Source: Betaproteobacteria bacterium UBA6910 (GTDB lineage: Bacteria; Pseudomonadota; Gammaproteobacteria; Burkholderiales; UBA6910). Taken from it: 5,487 nt of DNA. A model generated the notes under the pieces. The model had not been told where the DNA came from and did no database searches. It saw only the letters and a list, made by a program, of their open reading frames with translations. The translations under genes and the position numbers were made by a program. The stretch is taken from assembly GCA_002451065.1 (NCBI GenBank), contig DKBC01000068.1, forward strand, positions 1 to 5,487, written 5' to 3'. This document shows positions 1-4,507 of the stretch, piece by piece. How positions within the stretch are numbered: position 1 is the first letter of the stretch; the number at the start of each line of letters is the position of its first letter.

Positions 1-35
1 TGGGCGATGATGGAGAAGTTTCTGATGTGCTGCAT
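1..35 (-). CDS. lepA: Elongation factor 4 (LepA), N-terminal fragment
   Basis: Only the first 11 complete codons and two bases of the twelfth lie in the window. They read MQHIRNFSIIA, followed by CA, which fits His. This is the conserved start of LepA/EF4, where IRNFSIIAHIDHGKST leads into the GTPase P-loop. LepA is a ribosome-associated translational GTPase that acts in the cytoplasm. The ATG at 35-33 is chosen because family members begin at this point. The ten bases before it contain no recognisable Shine-Dalgarno sequence. The gene lies 61 bases downstream of the glutaredoxin-like gene on the same strand, with a hairpin between them, a neighbourhood common in betaproteobacteria. The rest of the gene lies beyond the left edge. 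The identification rests on a very short but distinctive stretch. Confidence 0.82.
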   Translation of the reverse strand, partial: MQHIRNFSIIA

Positions 36-45
36 GGACGCCGGC

Positions 46-75
46 AAAAGGGGCACCCTAGGGGGCGCCCCTTTC
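46..75 (-). terminator. Hairpin between the glutaredoxin-like gene and lepA: probable intrinsic terminator or attenuator
   Basis: Bases 47-54 (aaaggggc) pair perfectly with 67-74 (gccccttt), an 8-base-pair stem. After an A/C mismatch it can extend by three more G-C pairs (56-58 with 63-65) around a four-base loop. Read on the minus strand the stem ends in CCCCTTTT (46-49 reversed), a short U-tract. It begins about 22 bases after the stop codon of the glutaredoxin-like gene. The U-tract is only four bases and partly inside the stem, so termination may be incomplete. The hairpin ends only about 10 bases before the lepA ATG. No promoter was recognised between it and lepA. Confidence 0.6.
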
Positions 76-96
76 CAGACTCAAAGGCGCTGAAGT

Positions 97-339
97 TTAG
101 CGGATTCGGCCCAGAAAGGCATCCAGCGCGGCGCGGTCGAGAACGTAATGGCAGATTTCCTGCCCGGTTCCCTCCAGCACCGGCACCCGCTCTCCATAGC
201 GGGACTCGAGCTCCGGATCAGCCTCCACGTCCACCACCCGCAGGGAAAACCCGAGGCTCGGCCGAAGCGCCGCGAGGGCCTCGACCATGTCCCGGCACAA
301 GTGGCAGTAATCCCGGCTGTAGACCGTGAGCTCGACCAC
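97..339 (-). CDS. Small glutaredoxin/thioredoxin-fold protein (DUF836 type)
   Basis: This is an 80-residue protein of the Glrx-like DUF836 family: a single thioredoxin fold with no signal peptide, so probably cytoplasmic. The N-terminus is a beta strand leading into YSRDYCHLC, which gives a CxxC redox pair at C12 and C15. The cis-proline expected opposite the active site is P53 in RVPVL. A third cysteine is C63. The length is normal for the family. The start is a GTG at 339-337, one base after the TAG stop of the upstream protease gene. An ATG at 405 would add 22 residues that lie inside the protease gene in another frame and do not resemble the fold. No good ribosome binding site precedes the GTG, so translation is probably coupled to the protease gene. 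The likely role is thiol-disulfide exchange or deglutathionylation, but the substrate is unknown. Confidence 0.85.
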   Translation of the reverse strand: MVELTVYSRDYCHLCRDMVEALAALRPSLGFSLRVVDVEADPELESRYGERVPVLEGTGQEICHYVLDRAALDAFLGRIR

Positions 340-340
340 C

Positions 341-1741
341 CTACTGGCCGTTGAGCTTAACGGTGATGAAGGAAGTGACCTCGCCCCGCCGCACCAGCAG
401 CGCAACGGTACGGCCCTTCTCGACCTTCCCGACCATGCGGTTGAAATCCGCCACGGTCTTCACGTCGTCGTTGTTCAGGGCAAGCACCACGTCTCCGGGC
501 CGTAAGCCGCCCCGGGCCGCCGGACCGGGCAGCACTTCGTCCACTACCACCCCATGCTGGACGTTAAGCTCCTTCTTCTGCTCGGCGGTCAACTCGCTCA
601 ACACCAATCCGAGACGGCTCGAGCTCTCGCCGCTCTTGCCGCGCGCGCCCTCGGCTTTGGCGGCGACTTTCTCTTCGCCGGGCATCTCGCCCACCGTAAT
701 GTTCAAGTCCCGCGTGGAGCCTTTGCGCCAGATCCGGACACCGGTGGTGGTCCCGGGACGCACGGCGGCCACGATGCGCGGCAGGTCGGCGGAGCGGTTC
801 ACGGTCTTGCCGTCGAACTGCTGGATGACATCGGAGACTTCCAGCCCGGCCTTGTCGGCGGGGCTTCCCTTCTCCACGGAACTGATGAGGGCGCCCGTGG
901 CCTGCGGCAGGCCGAAGGACTCGGCGAGTTCCTTGGTGACTTCCTGAATCACCACGCCGATGCGGCCCCGGCTTACCTTACCGGTGGTGCGCAGCTGGTT
1001 CACGATATCCATGGCGACGTCGATCGGGATTGCGAACGAGAGGCCCATGAAACCGCCGGTGCGGCTGTAGATCTGGGAATTGATTCCCACCACCTCGCCC
1101 TGCAGGTTGAACAACGGCCCCCCCGAGTTTCCCGGGTTGATCGCGACGTCGGTCTGGATGAAGGGGACGTAGTTCTCCTGGGGAAGCGAGCGGCCTTTGG
1201 CACTCACGATGCCCGCGGTCACGCTGTTCTCAAATCCGAAGGGGGCGCCGATGGCAACCACCCACTCGCCGACGCGAAGCTTGTCGGGATCTCCCAGGGC
1301 TACATTGGGCAGCCCGGCGGCTTCGATCTTGATGACGGCGATATCGGTCTTCTTGTCCGTTCCCACCACCTTGGCCTTGAACTCGCGCTTGTCGGTAAGC
1401 TTTACCAGGATTTCGTCGGACTGCTCGACGACATGGGCATTGGTCAGGACATAGCCGTCGGCGCTGACAATGAAGCCCGAACCCAGGGATTTGGACTCAA
1501 ATTCCCGGGGACCCTGGTTGGGCGGCATGAACTTCTTGAAGAACTCGTAGAACGGGTCATCCTCGGGGATGTTGGGTATGTTCGGAATCGCGCTGTGGCG
1601 CACGGTCTGGGTGCTGGAGATGTTGACCACCGCGGGACCCTGCTTCTCGACCAGGTCGGCGAAGTCCGGGAGCGCCGCTGCGGAGGCGCTGGTGGCGAAG
1701 GGTAGCAACAGGGGCAGGAGCAGAAATAGGCGCTTTAGCAT
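341..1741 (-). CDS. mucD: Periplasmic Do-type serine protease/chaperone (DegP/DegQ/MucD family)
   Basis: This 466-residue HtrA-family protease begins with a signal peptide (MLKRLFLLLPLLLPFATSASA, cleavage near residue 21), placing it in the periplasm. The trypsin-like domain carries the full triad: H103 in TNAHVV, D133 in DIAVIKI and S206 in GNSGGPLF. Two PDZ domains follow, at about residues 259-351 and 374-464, joined by a charged linker rich in Lys, Glu, Gly and Ser. Length and architecture match DegP/DegQ/MucD and not single-PDZ DegS. The protein degrades or refolds misfolded envelope proteins. The start at 1741 is chosen because it opens directly on the signal peptide; an in-frame ATG at 1804 would bury the signal behind 21 extra residues that overlap rseC. 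Its place after rseC parallels mucD in Pseudomonas, hence the symbol. degP or degQ would be equally acceptable names. Confidence 0.94.
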   Translation of the reverse strand: MLKRLFLLLPLLLPFATSASAAALPDFADLVEKQGPAVVNISSTQTVRHSAIPNIPNIPEDDPFYEFFKKFMPPNQGPREFESKSLGSGFIVSADGYVLTNAHVVEQSDEILVKLTDKREFKAKVVGTDKKTDIAVIKIEAAGLPNVALGDPDKLRVGEWVVAIGAPFGFENSVTAGIVSAKGRSLPQENYVPFIQTDVAINPGNSGGPLFNLQGEVVGINSQIYSRTGGFMGLSFAIPIDVAMDIVNQLRTTGKVSRGRIGVVIQEVTKELAESFGLPQATGALISSVEKGSPADKAGLEVSDVIQQFDGKTVNRSADLPRIVAAVRPGTTTGVRIWRKGSTRDLNITVGEMPGEEKVAAKAEGARGKSGESSSRLGLVLSELTAEQKKELNVQHGVVVDEVLPGPAARGGLRPGDVVLALNNDDVKTVADFNRMVGKVEKGRTVALLVRRGEVTSFITVKLNGQ

Positions 1742-1775
1742 GTTTTGGTTTCCGTGAATGAAACTGGCGCGACGG

Positions 1776-2222
1776 CTAGCACCGTCGCAGGATCCTGGGC
1801 TCAAATTCCGGGCTGTGCCCGAATACCGCGGACGCCAGGCGCCCCGCGATCACGCCGAAAGCGAGGCCGAAGGCCGCGCCGATGGCAGCGTAGAGGTCCC
1901 GCGCTCCGGGCTCGGCGGCAAGGCCGGCGCCAACGGCGGCGCCGACCAGAATGAGCAGCAGCGGCAGGCCGTAAGCGGCCAGGGCACTGCGCCACAGGGC
2001 GCCCTCGCCCACGGCCACCACCACCCGCTCCCCGGGCCGCGCCCCCACGTTGTTGCGCACCCGGAACTGGCGGGGCGAGCGGCAGAACAGCTTTCCCAGG
2101 GTGCCGGCGGCGCAGCCACGGGCTTCGTCGCAACGCCCGCAGCCGGCGCGTGCTTCGGCCTCAATCACGGCTCCCTCGCCCTCCAGGCGAACGACCCTTC
2201 CCTCGGCCTCGCCCAGGCTCAT
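1776..2222 (-). CDS. rseC: RseC/MucC family inner-membrane protein
   Basis: This 148-residue protein matches the RseC/MucC family, whose E. coli member takes part in reducing SoxR and has a modest effect on sigma-E. The N-terminal cytoplasmic part holds the family cysteine cluster CGRCDEARGC (C28, C31, C37), followed by C47. This pattern suggests metal or iron-sulfur binding, although that is not proven. Two hydrophobic helices at about residues 78-100 and 109-133 form a membrane hairpin, followed by a short tail ending in EFEPRILRRC. The length is close to the E. coli protein (about 159 residues). Its ATG overlaps the stop codon of rseB as ATGA. There is no strong ribosome binding site, so translation is probably coupled to rseB. 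A 34-base gap separates it from the protease gene. The extra cysteine at the very C-terminus (C148) is a small oddity. Confidence 0.9.
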   Translation of the reverse strand: MSLGEAEGRVVRLEGEGAVIEAEARAGCGRCDEARGCAAGTLGKLFCRSPRQFRVRNNVGARPGERVVVAVGEGALWRSALAAYGLPLLLILVGAAVGAGLAAEPGARDLYAAIGAAFGLAFGVIAGRLASAVFGHSPEFEPRILRRC

Positions 2223-3187
2223 TTGCCGCTATGGTTCACCGAGTTTCCGATGAGCTGAACGGTGGTGACGGGAGTCTCCCCCAGCACCGTCACCATGTGC
2301 TCGGAAACAGGGCGGGCAAAGACGTTGATGCTGCCGCGCCGAGAAACTCCGGCGCGGGGCGGTTTGTCGCCCCTCAGAGGCTCAATAAACACCGATACCG
2401 CTACCAGCCCGTCCGAAAGGACAATGTGCGTCACCTGGAGGCCCTTGCCCGGCATCGGGCGCTTCATTTCCATGACCTTTCTGAAACCCCGGGGTGGGTT
2501 CCCGATGCTCCAGCCGGTGTCGTTGATTTCCGGGGGCGTGAGCCGCTCCTCGCGCCAATCCCCGGGCGCGGCGGCGAACCGGGGCTTGAGCTGCGCGGGC
2601 TCGATGGGACCGCCGATGGCGACCTGCGTGAAGGCGAACTGCTCCACCACCTGCCCGGCATCGTCCACCATGACCGCCTTCACCAGCAGACCCGTTTCCC
2701 GGTCGGCGCAGAGCGTGTGCCCATAACGCATGTCATCCTTGGGCTCCAGGATCACGATCTGGCACTCGAGCCCGGCGACCCGCTCTATCCCGCCAAGACG
2801 CACGTCATAGTTCTCGGAGAGCATGCCGACCTGCTCTGGAAGCAGATCAGGGAACGCCTTGCGCCCACGGCGCTTCTCCACTCTAAGGAGTTTACTGCCG
2901 GGAATATAGCACCTGACCTCGTCGTTTCTGCGTATGATTTCGCGCTCGGGCCCGTCGAGGCTTTCCAGCTTTTCCAGCTCATTTCCCGACCCATCGACAT
3001 AATGGGTGATGCGGGAAGTGTCGACACGGTTTCCCTGCTGGTAAAGGAAGGTTCCGGAAAAATCTTGGGAGCGGGACGCGGTGGCGATTCGTTGCAGCCA
3101 CTGCATCCCATCCCTGGCTGCTCCTTCCCCGGCGAACGCCGGAACCGCCGCGAACGCCATCGCGGCGGCAGCGATCACCAATCTCAT
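2219..3187 (-). CDS. rseB: Periplasmic sigma-E regulator RseB/MucB
   Basis: This 322-residue protein is close to the E. coli RseB length of 318. It starts with a signal peptide (MRLVIAAAAMAFAAVPAFA, cleavage after residue 19). The mature N-terminal part begins with MQWLQRIATASRSQDFSGTF, typical of the LolA-like MucB/RseB domain. A smaller C-terminal domain runs from about residue 225, including a GLVAVSVFIEP segment. RseB binds the periplasmic part of RseA and blocks its cleavage by the site-1 protease until lipopolysaccharide or lipoprotein signals release it. Cysteines are at 93, 142 and 160. The ATG at 3187 overlaps the rseA stop as ATGA, and the signal peptide confirms this start. A frame open back to 3448 would add 87 Arg/Gly-rich residues that are a shadow of rseA. 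The 3' end overlaps rseC by four bases. Confidence 0.94.
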   Translation of the reverse strand: MRLVIAAAAMAFAAVPAFAGEGAARDGMQWLQRIATASRSQDFSGTFLYQQGNRVDTSRITHYVDGSGNELEKLESLDGPEREIIRRNDEVRCYIPGSKLLRVEKRRGRKAFPDLLPEQVGMLSENYDVRLGGIERVAGLECQIVILEPKDDMRYGHTLCADRETGLLVKAVMVDDAGQVVEQFAFTQVAIGGPIEPAQLKPRFAAAPGDWREERLTPPEINDTGWSIGNPPRGFRKVMEMKRPMPGKGLQVTHIVLSDGLVAVSVFIEPLRGDKPPRAGVSRRGSINVFARPVSEHMVTVLGETPVTTVQLIGNSVNHSGK

Positions 3188-3696
3188 CGGGGTGAGCCGT
3201 CGGCGGGGAAGGACACGGCTTGCACGGGGGGCGCCACGCCCTGCATGGCGAAGCGCGAGGAATATTCCTGATGAGCGACCAGATAGTCGTTGACCGCGCT
3301 GGTCATCGCCTGGGCAGCTTGCTGCACGGGGGGCGCCGCCGGTGCAACGGCCGCAACCTGGCCGGTCGCGGGTTCCGGAGGCGTGCGCAGGCCGACCCAC
3401 GCCACCACGGCCACGGCCGCCAGCGAAGCGGCGGCGGACAGGCTCCACCTCAAAGTCTTGCGCAGGGAAGAATTCCGCCGCGGCGCCAAGACCACCGGCT
3501 CCTGGGCGAGCCGCCGTGACACCCCGGACGCCAGGCCGGGGGAAAAAAATGCTGCCTGCCGCATGGTGTCGCCGATCAGATGATAGAGGCCCCAGTCTTC
3601 CCGCGACCGGGGGTCGCGGCTGACTCGGGCGGCGATCGCATCCGACGCGGGAACATCCAGTTCACCGTCCATCAGTTCGGAGATCTCTATCGTCAT
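3184..3696 (-). CDS. rseA: Anti-sigma-E factor RseA/MucA
   Basis: This 170-residue single-pass inner-membrane protein has the anti-sigma domain at about residues 1-65: it opens MTIEISELMDGELD and includes DWGLYHLIGDTMR, the RseA N-terminal signature that binds RpoE. A basic stretch (LRKTLRW, 78-84) precedes one transmembrane helix at about 84-103, giving a cytoplasmic N-terminus and a periplasmic tail of about 66 residues. The tail is Ala/Pro/Val-rich and then has NDYLVAHQEYS and MQGVAPPVQAVSF. From memory this resembles the C-terminus of Pseudomonas MucA (YLRQH and then PYARAAS) more than that of E. coli RseA. In the known pathway a DegS/AlgW-type protease cuts this tail and RseP then cuts the membrane helix, freeing RpoE. 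A good ribosome binding site (AGAGGTGG) overlaps the last codons of rpoE, one base from the start. Confidence 0.93.
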   Translation of the reverse strand: MTIEISELMDGELDVPASDAIAARVSRDPRSREDWGLYHLIGDTMRQAAFFSPGLASGVSRRLAQEPVVLAPRRNSSLRKTLRWSLSAAASLAAVAVVAWVGLRTPPEPATGQVAAVAPAAPPVQQAAQAMTSAVNDYLVAHQEYSSRFAMQGVAPPVQAVSFPADGSPR

Positions 3697-3697
3697 C

Positions 3698-4297
3698 TCA
3701 CCACCTCTTGTCCTTGGTCGTGCCCAGGAGGGGTCTCAATCGTTCTGCGATGGCCTCACGGGCTCGGAAAATCCGGGAACGGACCGTGCCGATAGGACAA
3801 TTCATGATGCTGGCAATGTCCTCATAGCTCAGCCCCTCGATCTCCCTGAGAGTGATCGCCGAACGTAATTCCTCGGGCAGCGCCCCCAGGGTGTCGTTCA
3901 CCGTTTCCGCGATCTGACGGCTCATCAGCTCGTTTTCCGGTGTATTGACGTCCCTAAGATGTTCGGCGTCCTCAAAAGTTTCCGCTTCTTCGCTGTTGAA
4001 CTCGGTCGTGGTCGGCGCCCGGCGGCCCAGGGACACCAGGTAGTTCTTGGCGGTATTGATTCCGATCCGGTACAGCCAGGTATAGAAGGCGCTGTCCCCC
4101 CTGAAGGAGGGAAGCGCCCGGTAGGCCTTGATGAACGCTTCCTGGGTCACGTCCTCGATCTCCGCCGGGTCGCGGATGAAACGCGACAGCAGGCGCGCCA
4201 GCTTGCGCTGATACTTGGATACCAGAAGGTCGAAAGCCTGCTTGTCCCCGCGCTGCGCCCGATCGACCAAAGCCTGATCGATTTCGCGATCGCCCAT
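3698..4297 (-). CDS. rpoE: Extracytoplasmic-function sigma factor RpoE (AlgU/sigma-E)
   Basis: This 199-residue sigma factor is very similar to E. coli RpoE (191 residues). Region 2 spans about residues 20-90, with TQEAFIKAYRALPSFRGDSAFYTWLYRI nearly identical in stretches to the E. coli protein. It is followed by GRRAPTTTEF and an acidic linker at about 100-118. Region 4 spans about 130-185, with the helix-turn-helix LSYEDIASIMNCPIGTVRSR that reads the -35 element. It directs RNA polymerase to envelope-stress promoters. The ATG at 4297 is chosen because MGDREIDQALVDRAQRGD aligns with the family start and AGGGA lies 9 bases upstream. An in-frame ATG at 4399 would add 34 unrelated residues and lies upstream of one predicted start of transcription. 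It heads the minus-strand operon, and its own promoter region carries a sigma-E consensus. Confidence 0.96.
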   Translation of the reverse strand: MGDREIDQALVDRAQRGDKQAFDLLVSKYQRKLARLLSRFIRDPAEIEDVTQEAFIKAYRALPSFRGDSAFYTWLYRIGINTAKNYLVSLGRRAPTTTEFNSEEAETFEDAEHLRDVNTPENELMSRQIAETVNDTLGALPEELRSAITLREIEGLSYEDIASIMNCPIGTVRSRIFRAREAIAERLRPLLGTTKDKRW

Positions 4298-4301
4298 GCT
4301 G

Positions 4302-4311
4302 CCCGTTCCCT
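4302..4311 (-). promoter_or_regulatory. Ribosome binding site of rpoE
   Basis: On the minus strand the bases before the chosen ATG read AGGGAACGGGCAGC. AGGGA is separated from ATG by 9 bases. This supports the start at 4297 over the upstream ATG at 4399. Confidence 0.6.
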
Positions 4312-4347
4312 GAGAGTGCGTAATTGGAGTTTTAAACCGCGCTGCGG

Positions 4348-4384
4348 CGCGGAAATTATACCCTGCGGGGGGCGTGGCTGCCGA
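4348..4384 (-). promoter_or_regulatory. Proximal rpoE promoter, sigma-70 type
   Basis: A perfect TATAAT lies at 4360-4355 on the minus strand. TCGGCA at 4384-4379 matches four of six bases of TTGACA and sits 18 bases upstream of it. Transcription would start near 4348, giving a leader of about 50 bases before rpoE. This promoter would supply basal expression independent of RpoE activity. The -10 box is strong and the -35 is only moderate, and no experimental start is known to me. Confidence 0.6.
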
Positions 4385-4397
4385 AATGCACGGGTCC

Positions 4398-4433
4398 ATG
4401 CATCCAAAGACCCCCGGATCCGGGGTAAGTTCC
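4398..4433 (-). promoter_or_regulatory. Distal rpoE promoter, sigma-E type (autoregulation)
   Basis: The exact sigma-E -35 consensus GGAACTT lies at 4433-4427 on the minus strand. After a 16-base spacer comes TCTTT (4410-4406), a fair match to the sigma-E -10 (TCTGA/TCAAA types). Transcription would start near 4400-4398, giving a leader of about 100 bases before rpoE. RpoE homologues commonly drive their own operon from such a promoter. I found GGAACTT (aagttcc on the plus strand) only here when scanning the window by eye. Confidence 0.75.
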
Positions 4434-4449
4434 TATCGCCCCGGGGTTA

Positions 4450-4478
4450 TTGGGGCCCGCTGAGGAGGCTGTTATAGT
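4450..4478 (+). promoter_or_regulatory. Putative nadB promoter, sigma-70 type
   Basis: TTGGGG (4450-4455) is followed after a 17-base spacer by TATAGT (4473-4478), which matches five of six bases of TATAAT. Transcription would start near 4485, leaving a short leader of about 23 bases before the GTG start of nadB. The -35 is weak beyond its TTG. It is arranged back to back with the sigma-E promoter of rpoE, the two -35 elements being about 16 bases apart. Confidence 0.5.
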
Positions 4479-4496
4479 TGCCCGACCAAACCCATC

Positions 4497-4500
4497 AGGA
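4497..4500 (+). promoter_or_regulatory. Ribosome binding site supporting the GTG start of nadB
   Basis: AGGA is separated by 7 bases from the GTG at 4508. A stronger GAGGAGG at 4462-4468 sits 9 bases before an in-frame TTG at 4478 and is the competing choice, but that start would lie within or upstream of the predicted promoter -10 and start site. Confidence 0.5.
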
Positions 4501-4507
4501 ATTGGCC

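Noticed and set aside
27..329. Plus-strand open frame of 100 codons at the left edge
   Set aside because: It runs antisense through the lepA start, the hairpin and the glutaredoxin-like gene, and its Pro/Arg-rich translation resembles no family.
554..1705. Long plus-strand open frame (383 codons) opposite the protease gene
   Set aside because: It is the antisense shadow of a clear HtrA protease in GC-rich DNA. Its translation is low-complexity, rich in Gly, His and Asp, with no recognisable motif or start signals.
2150..3271. Long plus-strand open frame (373 codons) opposite rseB
   Set aside because: It is antisense to rseB, whose signal peptide, family motifs and overlapping start and stop codons are convincing. 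No family resemblance was seen in the antisense frame.
3188..3448. N-terminal extension of RseB from ATG at 3448
   Set aside because: The 87 extra residues are Arg/Gly-rich readthrough of rseA in another frame and would hide the signal peptide.
4298..4399. N-terminal extension of RpoE from ATG at 4399
   Set aside because: The extra 34 residues have no counterpart in the RpoE family, the predicted sigma-E transcript would begin almost at this ATG and the sigma-70 transcript would begin inside it. The ATG at 4297 has a ribosome binding site.
4386..4403. Inverted repeat ATGCA/TGCAT with an 8-base gap near the predicted sigma-E start of transcription
   Set aside because: The arms are only five bases and can arise by chance; nothing else ties it to a known operator.
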